From NCBI GenBank assembly GCA_008828725.1, contig MEHQ01003748.1, positions 48,304 through 112,303 on the forward strand: 64,000 nt of DNA, read 5' to 3'. Both the position numbers and the translations under genes were made by a program. The stretch is from Saccharina japonica (taxonomy: Eukaryota; Sar; Phaeophyceae; Laminariales; Laminariaceae). This document shows, piece after piece, positions 11,301 through 24,100 of the stretch; positions within the stretch are counted from its first letter, which is position 1, and each line of letters begins with the position of its first letter. Under the pieces are notes generated by a model. That model made no database searches. It had not been told where the DNA came from and was given only the letters and a program-made list of their open reading frames with translations.

Positions 11301-11338
11301 TACTGCTACTACTACTACTACTACTACTGTACTACTGA
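11213..11338. repeat. (TAC)n microsatellite
   Basis: An almost pure TAC/CTA array of about 120 bp with two interruptions (tatactgc, actgtac). It lies in the gene-free stretch. Confidence 0.95.
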
Positions 11339-11339
11339 T

Positions 11340-14300
11340 CTATACTATACTACTGCTATTCTAACATAGGTTAACATATCGTGTGCTCCGTCGCAAGCGG
11401 TCTCGGGGGATGGATACGATGGGGACGGGAGGAAAGCACCTCTCAATAAGACTGACACACCGAACGTTGCGCCTGATGTTGTTCGTGTCCCAAAGACCCC
11501 TCCCGTCCGACAAAACCAAGCACCGAGCATCCATGACGCACAGCACCCAGCAACGAAGCACCACGCACCCAGCACGAAACACCTAGCAACCCACGACCCC
11601 CTGAGATACACCGAGCATCTCGTACCCGCATGTGTCCTGCTTCTCACACCACTTGCTTCTCCCATCAGAAGGGCCTACATTTTCTGAGAAGAGCCGATAT
11701 CTTCATGTCGCCTATAAATATTTGATTTTTATATTGTTCCGCCGATATTTTGGGGGGCAAACGATCCAGACTATTCGCGAGTTCTGGATGTTCCGCCCCG
11801 TGGTCTATTCGGTCTGTTCGGCGGTGACGTGGATACGTACTGCTGTAGTCGTTTTTGAGGCTGTCGCAGATGGTCAAACGGGGGTATGGTTTCGGTCGAA
11901 CGGGGTGAAAAAAGTGGTCAATCGGGGGGAGTAGATACATTTAGTAGGTACGTGGGGTTATCCCCCCCCGAGATGTGGTCAAAGGGGGGACTTAGTTTGC
12001 TCCCTCGTGCGCCGCCGTCCTGCAAGGCCCAAAGACGTGCCTAAAAAAAAAAAAAAAACATGTGCGTGCTTGGCATGGGCTTCGGGCATCTCGCCAGGCT
12101 TTCGGAATGGCGTTTGAGGCCTGTTTGGGCCCGCGGGCGCACGTTTCGCGGGCGCATTTTGACCCTACCCCCAAATGGCCGTAAAACCAGGGGGTATCCC
12201 CCCAAATGACCATTGCCCTTAATTTAATTTCTGGTGTGGCCACTTCCGGGGACAGCAATGGGAGGCACCGAGAATGACGGGGTTCCTTAACTCAAATTCG
12301 TCGGGATGCCATTCATTCTAATTTTTTTCCAAAAAAATATGATTTTGCGCAGCATGTACCTGGGCCACGGGGGTTGTTGATCGGCTTTTATTTCCTTATG
12401 GGCGAGGCACACGAGTAGAGCTTCTCATGTAACCGTCAGTAAAAAAAAGGTGCACCCTCCACCTTAGCATGTGTCCTTAGGGTCGTTCTTATCGAGCAAC
12501 GTTTTTCCAAAATTTCCAATATTTTTTCCAAAACAAAAAGAAGGAAAAGCAGGAAAAACAAAGGATTTATTTTGGAAAGTTTGGAATTTTAACAGAGGGT
12601 AAAATATTTGGAAGGCTTCGCATTCCAATATTTGGAAATTATTTTAGGAAAATATGAAAATCCTAAAAATTGCGCGATTTTTTTTTTTTTTTTAATTTTG
12701 GGGAAAAGTTGCTCGATAAGAACGACCCTTAGTCAGCTACTTATTTGCTAATTTTGGTTGAAAGCATGTCTTCTAGTGTTTATTCCAAGTGATTCGATTC
12801 GACAGTTTTCGATCGGACTCGTCGGACACATTCGAAGTTTCCGTCAGAGACCCTCTACCGTTTTTGGCATTAGGTAGCGGAATACAGCCAGTGAGGGGTC
12901 GCGGTTTTAGAGCTACCAGGTATCGGTTCAAGATAAGTGCAGGTGGAAAAAGAGAGATGAAACGGCTTGGCACGGGCATACACTAAAACCTACCGGTACC
13001 TGATACCACTCTGGTCAGAAATAGAAGGAACGTTTAAACATTAACATAAAGACCAACTGGTCCTTATATTTCCGTCTAGAGCGATATATACTACAGTACA
13101 GGACACACATCTAATAAGAAAGCCAGGCTGAGATTTTGAGGAAAATATGAAATTCGGGAGTCGTTATCTTGGAATTAGTGTAGAAAGTACCCTCTTTCAA
13201 ATAAGAAATCCAGCCTGGACCATATTTCCTGTTTCTTACTAGGTGTCCTGTACTGTACTCGTATTCTGGTTTCAGAGAAGTTCGGGTTTAAGAATAGGCA
13301 TGACACGCGCCCGGCCCTCTTAAGTCGTGACCCCCACTGCTGCACCACGAACCAAATAATAACGCCTAAACACACAGCGCCTCTCGGATCACCATTGATC
13401 GGATAAAAAAAGAAGGCAAGGCAGCGGTACGTAACGGCAATAGGCAAGCCAGCGGTATGATAAACAAACAAATAATATCGATAGTTTTGATACTACCACG
13501 CCGAATATACTATCATCTTATAATCATATTACACAATAGCCACAGCACTAGTATCTCGGTTCGAATATTCCCCCCAACCTCACCCGGGCGCGAAACGGCA
13601 CTAGTTGTGCCGCCGCTGCCGCTGCAAAAACAAAACAAAAAAACGAAACGAAACGAAACGGACATTGTCAATCATCGAACTCACAGCTGAGGTGTTTTTT
13701 TTTTCAAATTGTTTTTCATTAAAAAAACAAAACAAAACAAACAAAAAGCAAAGGCCCTGAACCAAAACGTGCCGCGCGTTCCGCCAACTCAAAACGAAAA
13801 AAAACTAAACACTATCAAACGCGCATGGCACTACGTTTTTATTTTGGGCGTACCGTGGATTTCGCCACTGCCCAGGAAACAAAGGAAAGCGCGGAACCGC
13901 GCTGCAGCCACTAACATAACAGTGAACCGATTTGTCGATGTCCATAGCTACTACGGCGGCATGCTGCTGAGGCTGCTGGTGCTGCGGCGGCTGAGGCGAT
14001 TGCTGCTGCCACAACTGCTGCTGCTGCTGCTGCTGCTTCGGCTACTGCTGCGGCTGCTTCGGCTACTGTTGTCGGCTTTGGCTAATACTATTACTACTAC
14101 TGCTACTGCCGTGGCTAGAACTGAGGCAACTGATGATGTGACTGCTGCCTGCTTTATTGCAACCACAGCTGCTACCGCTGCTGGACCCTCTTCTACGGCT
14201 AAAACTGCAGCTACTGCTGCTGCTGCAGCAGCTAGCTACCACCACCGCACTGCGCCACGTATTCGCTCTTCTTCGGCAAAACGATAACTTGTAAAAAAAA

Positions 14301-14449
14301 AAAGCCAAAAACAGGATTCATCGTAGCAGCAACAACAACAACAACAGGCGCAGTAGCCACAGTGGCCGCAGTAGGCGCAGTAGCAGCAACAGCAGCGGTG
14401 GTGATGATCGGACAATTATGACCACCAGTCCACCCAAGAACGTGCCTCA
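11340..14449. other. No recognised gene; 3' flank of the polymerase gene
   Basis: The stretch contains short homopolymers and a foldback copy at 13010-13090 (see the CACTCTG family). A pair of matching segments near 12480-12530 and 12685-12735 (ttcttatcgagcaacg and its complement) flanks AT-rich sequence. CTG/CTA-rich DNA lies at 13960-14270 and 14325-14400. None of the open frames looks like a conserved protein. Confidence 0.5.
13008..13090. mobile_element. Small foldback element, CACTCTG..AAATGTAAGGACC family
   Basis: The unit reads 'cactctggtcagaaatag.aggaacg' and then the complement 'tccttatatttccgtctagagcg'. Related hairpin-forming copies are at 24970-25052, 32140-32217, 50118-50202 and 58836-58912. 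The ends are complementary and the loop AT-rich; it is non-coding. Confidence 0.6.
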
Positions 14450-14503
14450 TCACTTCGCCTCGTACCAAGTCTTGGCGGACTTGGCATCCACCAGGAGATC
14501 GAC
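14450..14503 (-). CDS. POP: POP last exon with stop codon
   Basis: The exon encodes VDLLVDAKSAKTWYEAK and then TGA. It matches the conserved C-terminal VD...VDAK.A.NWY.AK of POPs. The acceptor is 'ttttccag'; phase 0. Confidence 0.93.
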   Translation of the reverse strand, partial: VDLLVDAKSAKTWYEAK

Positions 14504-16458
14504 CTGGAAAACCGAGAGATGAGGCGTATGAAACAAAAAAACGAAATCGACACAAACAAAAAAAAACAAAAACGGCGGGGAGGGGGACAGGGGACAAACA
14601 GGGACAGGGGGGCGAGGTTTACAAAGTGCTACATGACGGGAAGAAAAAAAAATGCACAACCCTAACCCTTCAAGCCAGAAGGTATATAACGCAGGCCAAG
14701 ATCTAAAAAAAGCCACCACCCTGCCTGCGAAAAATATTAATGATTTTTTCATCTTGTATTTCGTATTTTTTTAAGCCATCACTTTTTACTTTCCTGCTCC
14801 CTGGACAAGCCGCAAGTCACACGGGTATTCCTCTGTAACAAGGCAGAAAACACGAGAGGGAGGAACACCACCACCAACAACAAGAGCACTACAAAGAAAT
14901 AACGACCAACACCAACAAACCTCACCGTCTAAACCACATGAAAATCGAAACACACCCGAGACAAAACACGATACTACTAGACTACACTCCACTACACCCC
15001 ACTACTGGGTTTGGCCCACGCTTAAACCCATTCAGAACTGAAAAAAAATCCCACACTAATTCCAAGTGGGTTGTTCCGCAAATACGTTAGACCAGTTCTT
15101 AGGGGGTTAACCCAATGCAACCCAACAGAGGCAGTATATGTTGCCATGTCGCTATAATAGTGCACTCAAACCAACCCAATCCGTACCGCCGCACCCCAGC
15201 CCAGCCCACCCTGCACTACCGACGAAAAGACCACTGCCGACCAAAGATGTCGGGAGACAGGACCTTCAATCAACCCTTGACAGACGGCAGCTTTGCCTTG
15301 ACACGCCGTGACTTGACACCAAACTACTAGGTTTTAGTGTGGAACACTTGGGCCCTACGTACACCCCTGGCAGCGCATGCATGTTTTGCCTTCCTTGACA
15401 TGTCTCTTATTAACTCTTGACTCACCCTGAGCTCCTTTAAGCCCACCCCATCCCACGGCTGCTCCATGCACCGCACGGTCTCTGCGAGTGCTTCTTGTGC
15501 CGACTCCTCCGGACCTTCCAGGATGACCTCGTCGTGCACCTTCAGGACCCCAAGCAAAAAAACAAACGGGGAGAAAAACAAAACGGCCAGGTTTTGTGTT
15601 AACCCCTTAAGAACTTAAGAACTGGTCCCACGGATTTGGGGAGAAACTACTTGGAATTAGTGTGGAACATTTTTTTCAGTTCTGTATGGGTTAATAGTAT
15701 TTCACCCTCAACCCTTTAACTACTGGAAATAGTATACCACACTAAATCCAAGTACTTTGAGAGGCTCTAAAAGGGTTAAGGACATACGAAAGAAAAAAGG
15801 AAAACCAAGTACGGCCAGGAATATTTACTACACGTAGTCCTGCATCTTGAGGGCGAACGAAGAAAACCAGAAAAAGAAAAAGAAAAAACCCCCGGCAAGG
15901 TTGACGGGAGAAATAGAAAACAGATTCTGCTACGTACGCGTATGTACGGCTGTAGGAATAAACTTCGTGCGGGTGTGTTCTTCACATTCCTGTCGACATC
16001 CAGCAAATCCTTCTTCAATTCTACAGCTATACTTTGCATGCCAGGTACCAGATACATACCAGGTATATTTACGCACGCAGAACACGTGCGGTCATGTTTT
16101 TTTTTTTTTTTTTTTCCATCCCATTTATTATCGTCGCCCTTCCTTTCTCTCTTCTCCCTAGTCGTAACTCAGATCCGGGGCCATGAAGTAGGCTCCTCTC
16201 GCTCCTCCCCCACTACGGTTCTTGCCTTGCACTTTTATCGCGAGAAGACTTCAGCTTTTTCTTTCTTCGTCGACTCGCATCGAATTGTGGAAATACTTAA
16301 ATAGGTTATAATGGAAAATCCCTTACCCGGTGTAGTCTCATAATTTATGACTGGGTACTTAGGAATAGTAGAATAAAAATAAAAATAAAAATAAAGCGAA
16401 GAAACAAATTGGCAAAGGGTGACGAGAGGGTTGTTGTTGTTGCTGTTGTAGTTGTTGC

Positions 16459-16533
<75 letters not shown>

Positions 16534-19500
16534 AGTAGTTGTAGTTGTAGTTGTAGTTGTAGTTGTAGTTGTTGTAGTAGTTGTTATTGGCTTTTATCGC
16601 CGCAATAACCCACAACTCTATATACGTACGCAGCATCAAACCTCAAACAAAAAAAAAAACATACATCCTCCCAAGCGAAATCGCAAGCACTACCCTACCC
16701 CCTACCCCTACCCTCTGCCCCCACCTGCAAGAGAAGCTTCCAGCCGAGCTTCTTCAGCAGCGGACTCCTGACAATCTTGATCATCGCCACCATGGCAACG
16801 TCAGCCGCCCCTCCCTGGATGGGCGTGTTAATCGCGGCGCGAGTGCCATGGCTCACCCTCATTCTATCGTCTGAGGTGATGTCCGGAAGTTTCCGGTACC
16901 TGAGTTCGGCAGTCGGGAGGTGGGGGTTGGGGTGGGTGGGCGGCGGGCGGCTGTACTCATGTCGTGCCAGCGCTGTAGTCGTATGACCATAGAGCCCCTC
17001 GCATCCTACTTGCTGCTGGAGATAAATCGAGCTCGAAAGTCGTCAGGGGGGGGGGGGGGTTGTACTCGAGATTCATGCAATGGCCGTAGTCGTCATGACC
17101 ATAGGCCTCGCATCCCTACAATGCGGACGGAGACACGTCGGGTTTTCGCCGGACAAGGCGGGGGGGGGGGCAGGGGTGCATGGCGGGGCGGATAGCGCTA
17201 GGCTGGCCCCGCGTAACGCGCTTCCGAGTTCCGTTCGCGAAGGGGGAGGTGCTACGAGCCGTTTGTAACTTCCAAGCTTTAGTATTCGTGGTATTGATAC
17301 GCAGATGTCGATGTTTTGTTAAAAATATACCGGGTTAGGTATTTTTAACTTTTCGTTTCAGTTATACTCATATACGATGAAGTATAGGTTTATGTTGTTT
17401 TGTTATTGTACGAAAGTACACCGAAAAAATGCTTATTGACACTATTTTTTTGCCTTCTTTTTTTCCCCCCCGATGTATGTATTACTACGTACGAAAGCTA
17501 ATTGCTACCTGGTATGTACCAGGTATGGTTTAGTATTGCTCTGATTTAGTATAGGTCTACAAAAAACACTCAGGACCGAAGAGCGTCAACACGCGCAGCC
17601 GCACGCATGCATGCATGCATACGCACCGCAGTCTTACATACCTGCCCATCAGGGTGCGTGAGAACCCCGTTTTTTTCGCGTTCTGGATGACCTTCTTCTG
17701 CCATTGTCGCACTTCCGGTCTGTCCGCGTACCACGCCTGCGCAAGCGCAAATCACATTATATGCATCAGCATCAGCATAAAACATACCGGTAGGAGTAAA
17801 AACATAAAAGAAAACACGTAAGAATAGGCAGTACGAAAAAAACAGTTGTGTGGTGCTAACGCGTGTGCGCGTAGGCATCGTAGTTATATGCCAATAGAGA
17901 GGAGTCTGCGACTTTGTTTAAAATTATTTGGTGTTCGTTCAGAAAAAAAAAACGACAAACAACGACAAAAAAACTCACTCTAAATAGTAGTAACAACCAA
18001 GTGTAAACTATAAGTTAAACACAACAACCAAGCATAGAAGACTTACTCGGGGTGCGCGCCACATACTTCTTCGGAGTGAGACAATAAGGCACCGCCCCTA
18101 AAAGGCATTGCTCTGACCAATACCACAACCTGCTTAGAATCAGTGTGGTGTTATTATATATTCACCGGGAGCCAGAGGTGAAGGCAGCATCGAGGCGGAT
18201 GTTTAGGGTTGCCTCAGGAAGTAACAGTACGTAGGATAAACACGCGCATGAGCATCAACATACGCATACAATCGTGAGCGTTACCCGCCTAAGTATACGC
18301 ATAGGCGTCAGCATAAGCGAAATCATATGCCATAGTTTACTGTACAATTATAAATGCATACTACTGCTGTACCCAATGCCATCTATCAATATCATGAATA
18401 CTGCTTTAGTACCAACACCATATCTGTCATAGTAATGGTATCGTAGTGTTAATACCTTTTACTGAAAAAAAAAGGGTATATGTTGATTAATCTCTAAAGG
18501 TGTACACGCATTAGGCACAGGCAGGCGTCGTGGTACCGATGTCCCAAATCCCACTACAAGAATCCCTATCAAGCATGTGGAACTCCTACTATACGACTGA
18601 TCTTATGCGTTGTGGTACTGAGCACAATCAACAGTATATCAATGTGGGCCGGTATATAGTCCCGCAGCCGGTTACCTCTTGCTTCGTGTTTGGTGTGGGT
18701 ACATACATATACCGAGGTGGGTCCTGTGGCGTTACACACTCAGAGGAGCCAGGATGGCCTTGACTTGAAGGACCATAGTGATAACGAGGCGGTATGGTCT
18801 AGGGGATAGGACCCCATGGTAACCACATCTACCCACATTTACCGAAATAAAAGGAAAAGCAGCACGACAGCCAGTACTGGACGAAGCATGATCGTAGATC
18901 TCCCCAAGGTAGCTATTTAGGCACTCTGGTTGGCTAAGGGTATGTTTCACGCGGCTCAATCAACTTGGGGTATTTCCCAGCCAGGGCATCCCGAGTCACC
19001 CTACATAGAGTATTTCCAAGCTCAGCATCCACGCCGGCTGGAGTCAACCTAGAGTCTGACCAAGCACAGCATCCCAGCACTGACCACTCGTATAGGGTTC
19101 GGGTTCGGGTTGGAGGATCGGCTTCAGGCGCCAAGCACAAAACCCCCGTAAATATCTACTATCAAGGTTCGTCCACCCCTCACGACAGCAGTAGTACCAA
19201 ACAGGTGTTAGATGTTAGAAGTATCTACCTCGACGAGTTCCTCTGCCTCCTTCAACGAAACGCCCCAGTCCTTGGAAAGTCCGTGAGTGGTCTGCAGGCA
19301 TACAACAGAACAGGATAGGACACGACACGACAGAACAGGATAGGACCAACCAACATGAACAGATGTGAATGGATGAGTGAGTGAGTGAATGAAGGGATAA
19401 ATGGAGCACATAAATAGATGCATGAATGAAACGAATGGATGGATGGATAAATTAACGAATGAATGCATGGATGATGGATGAAACAACGAATGAAACAATG

Positions 19501-19574
19501 AATGGGTGGGCTAGCCAATATGTCAACCAAACAAACAGCCGAGCAGCCAACAAATCAAACAATGGACCAATCAG

Positions 19575-19610
<36 letters not shown>

Positions 19611-21120
19611 CCATTTAATCAACCAATCACTAATCCAACCAATGGTCGCATATTGAACCAATTCGACGAACGAACGAATCAAACAGCCAAAGCAAAGCAA
19701 CCAATCCACTAACTACAGTAAACCAGCCATTGGATGGCCGCCTTACCTTGCCGTAGGCGATGGAAAAGTTGAGCGTCTTGGCCTGTCGCCTTTCGCTGGC
19801 ATAGACGTCCTTCACCAAAGGCAGAGGAGGGGCACCCTGACAAAAAAAAAACACGAAAAACGACACACAACACAAAAACACAAAAACAAGAAAACAAGAA
19901 AACATTAACACGAGAGTGACGCCGGAACAAATCCCAAGACAAAACCCCAAAAGACGTACGAGTGTCACAGATAAATCAAACAAATCACACATCGGGCGGG
20001 CGTATCAGACCCTCTTCTTCGTACTGTAGATAATTTACACCCTAAATTTACAGATGCTACGCGAGAGCAAAAATGAATCGTGAATAATTACCACCAGTCT
20101 CACGCCGTCGACTACACACGGAAACACACTACTGCTGTAGTATATTGATTGACACACGGCTACGTACGTAGAGCGGACAAAAACAAAACGCCGGCATTGA
20201 TGCGGAGCCCTTGTTTAGCACGTACGTACAGCAGTGGTGTACGTAGGTACTCACAAGTACCAAGTGGACGGGGTACGTACAAGCCACTTTTTGTTTTTGT
20301 CCGAAAATTACAGGACCTGTTCGGGTAGTCATCCAGCTATCCACGCGGTGGTCCTTGCATCTACCGACAGAAACGCATGTCACTACGTAGGCTGCCGAGG
20401 GTACATACACGGGTACATGTAGGGTAGGAACATACCAACAGGCTGCGAGGGTACATACACGGGTACATGTACGGGTAGGAGCATACCAACAGGCTGCGAG
20501 GGTACATACACGGGTACATGTACGGGTAGGAACATACCAACAGGCTGCGAGGGCCCATGTACGGGTACATGTACGGGTAAGAGCATACCAACAGGCTGCG
20601 AGGGTACATACACGGGTACATATACGGGTAGGAACATACCACCAGGCTGCGAGGGTACATAAACGGGTACATGTACGGGTACGTGAGAGCATACGAGTAC
20701 AGTACCGGGCAAGTGACACACCTTGGAGTAGTCCCACTCTAGCAGCACCTCCCCCCTGTCCACCGCGTCCTTGACGTGATCGAACATCCCCACCGCGGTC
20801 CGGCTGTGGAAGCACCCACCCCCCTTCGGTTAAGACAACAGCAGCAGAAGCAACGACCGGTCGGTGTTAATTCGGAAACGAAAAAAAAACATATGTACAC
20901 CTTACTTCGGAGTGCATCCAAAGCAGTACCGTCATTTTAGCGCCCACCACATCGACAGCAGGGGCAACTACAAGCATGATCATATGCGGCAGATCTAAAA
21001 GCAACGCCATCAGCAAAAACAACAGCACCAACAACAACCAAAAGCAAACAGCAACAACAACAACACCAACACAACAACAACGACGACGACAACGACGACA
21101 CCAACACCACCACCACCACC

Positions 21121-21152
<32 letters not shown>

Positions 21153-24100
21153 ACAACAACAACAAACAACACACAACAACAACAGCAGTAACAGTATTTC
21201 AAGTACAGGAGTGGGTACCCCTATTTAAGAGCGCCTCGTGACAAGCCGAAACAGGCGGGGCGCTCTCAACTACATATTGTGATCTTTCCTGTAATGGGCA
21301 ATACATACATTTTAGTGTAATAGGTGGGACTAAGCCGTTTTAACCCATTCAGAACTGGAAAAAAACATCCACACTAATTCCAAGTAGTTTTACCCAAATA
21401 TGTGGGACCAGTTCAAAACGGCTTAACCGCTCTTAAATCCCGAATGCTCTTATCTTGGGTTACCCACTGCTGTATCTAAAACCAGTTGAAAACACACATA
21501 CCCTGGTACCAGGGTATGTACAAAACTCTGTCCAGAAATGTCAGGCCCGTTTGGGTGGGGGTTTTATATTGTAATCAGGATAACACACGGGTGGTGAGAA
21601 ACACACACATCCTAGGGCGATTTTCGGAGCCGAGTTTCTCAAAGACACGCCTTACGGGGGTGCACAAAACGAAAATGGCGAGCTTTGGGCAAAAATCTTG
21701 TCGCTCAGTATTACATTCGTTTCAGGGGAGGGGTGTTATATTACAAATAGTATACTAATAGTATCACCCGTGTGATAATGTGTGATGCTCTTGTCACCCG
21801 TGTGATGATCTTATCACCCGTGTGATAATGTGATAACCTTATCACCCGTGCGATAATGTGATAATCTTATCACCCGTGTGATAATGTGATAGTCTTACCA
21901 CCCGTGTGATAATCTCATCACTCGTGTAATAATGTCTGATACTCTTGTCACCCGAGTGATAATCTTATCGCCCGTGTGATAATCTTATCACATTATTACC
22001 CGTGTGATAATCTTATCGCCCGTGTGATTATAATCTTATCACCCGTGTGATAATCTCATCACCCGTGTGATAATCTCATCACCCGCGTGATAATCTCACC
22101 ACCCGTGTGATACTACACTACAGCACAGTACAGCAGTGGTCGCCATTTACCTTGAAGGCAGCGATCATGCTCTCGCAGTTCGTGATGTGCGCCAGGAGGC
22201 GCAGCTCCAGCTGCCCGTAATCGGCCACCACCAGAGCATTCCCTTTCTCCGCTCGGAACGCCGCCTGACCAAGAAAAAAAAACACACACACACACCACCG
22301 CACCGCACACACGGCGTGAACAGCACAACAAAACACAAGCGGAAGCGGGAAAAACAAGCCCCTGAGGATCAGCGCTATACGTACGGTATGATATCTTGTT
22401 TTTGTTTGTTCCTCAAGTAACCGTTAGATCTTCGCTTTTCCTAACCCAAACAACGGGCGGTCGCTCCTCGTGACCAAACGTCTTGGATCACGCGCAAAAA
22501 CAGTGAACGTCTTGGGGACCGCTCTCAAAACTTGACAAACCCTTCGCGCCTGCAAAATCTAACGGACATTTCGCCCCTCTGAACTACAACGGCTCTTCGT
22601 TCCTCGAATCCCACGAGACCGCGATTTGACCCTGTATACACCTGTATACAGGACAAGATACGTATTCACACATCCAAAAAGACCATTCTCCTAAATAACA
22701 TACACTGCTGTATGCTTCTGGAAAACCCAACGGCTCTTCATTTCTCAAAAGCTCAGCAGCTATTCGCTCATCAACACCCCAAACGACACTTTTCGCGCAC
22801 CAAAAACCCCAACGGTTATGTGCTCCCCAAAACCCAACGACTCTTCGTTCGGAGAACGCGGGTTGACCTCATATGATGAACGCCCACCTACACTAAAACT
22901 AGTGTATGTATACAGTGTACAGGACACAAGAGGTCTCGGCGCATCATAAAAATACGAGTCGCCTAAATAGCAGATTTTCTCCTCGAAAACCCAACGGCTC
23001 GTCTTCGTTCCTCGAACCGAAACCCAACGGTTATATTTTCATCTCCTCACCCGAATCTTGTACTGGTCCTTTTCCAGCGCCGGTTGATTCTGCAGGTTGG
23101 GTTTTCGGGCCGACAGCCTTCCCGTTTCCGTGTTTAGGTTGAGGCTACAGTGCACCCTGCTGTTTTCATCCACCAATTCCTGTTGAAAAAAAAATGATGA
23201 AAAAAAGCACGCACACAGAAACACACACATCAAGTCAAGGGGGTGTCACCATAAACGTTGTAATATTTGAATAAGTTGATCTCGCGCACCACCTCGAAAA
23301 AGTAAAATTTATATGAGTATATGCCGTAAAAGCAATTAATTAGTTCAAAAAACAAGACAGAAAAACGTAGTTGACCGGTTGAAAAATACAGGACATGGAA
23401 AAAAACTGGGAAAAACAAAATCTTATCCACCAATTCCGTTTTCGGGGGGGGGGGAAAGGACGAGAAACGCCAATGGGCAATGGGGCCTCTTTTCAATATC
23501 CCAGACATCGGACAGATCATGATCTAGAATCACGATCTAGAATCACGATCTAAAATCACGATCTAGAATCACGATTTACCTGTAGATCATGTTGATCCTG
23601 CCCTGCCGTCATAAGATGCTGTGCGGGATCTGCATATGGAGTACAGGTACCAACACTTAGGAAGGATCTTCCAGAGGTATATAAATTTCCGAGAATTTTC
23701 TTACTCACTATGAATCGTTTGACAGTCCGCAGTTCGCAAATCGCGTTCCACAGTTCGGAAGACATATATACATACGAAGTATACATATATATATATATAT
23801 GTATGTTACAAAACTCGAATTCGGCGCAGCCGCGTTTCTTACCCGTTTCTGGCCCACTTCTTGCCCGTATGGGGTTAGGGCTATATAGGGGTTGGCAGGG
23901 GGGGGTCTACAGCATCGGAAGTGCTTTCCAGCCCGAAACGAACCTTGAACAATCAGCAGTCCGAGCCCTGGAAGATACATCCTTTACCTATCTAGGTCGT
24001 TGCCCAAGAGGATTTTTCGATCATACGATCTTCCACCTGGCAACTGGAGCTACTACTGCTGTATATATATACGACGCGATCGAAGTAGCACGATGCTTGC

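Noticed and set aside
13709..14600. 192-codon plus-strand frame and overlapping Ser-rich minus frames
   Set aside because: Leu/Ala/Thr or Ser repeats from CTG/GCT-rich DNA; no domain and no splice context.
20380..20700. Possible CRISPR-like array of regularly spaced repeats
   Set aside because: Unit and spacer are one continuous 51-bp minisatellite in a eukaryotic intron; there are no unique spacers and no cas genes.
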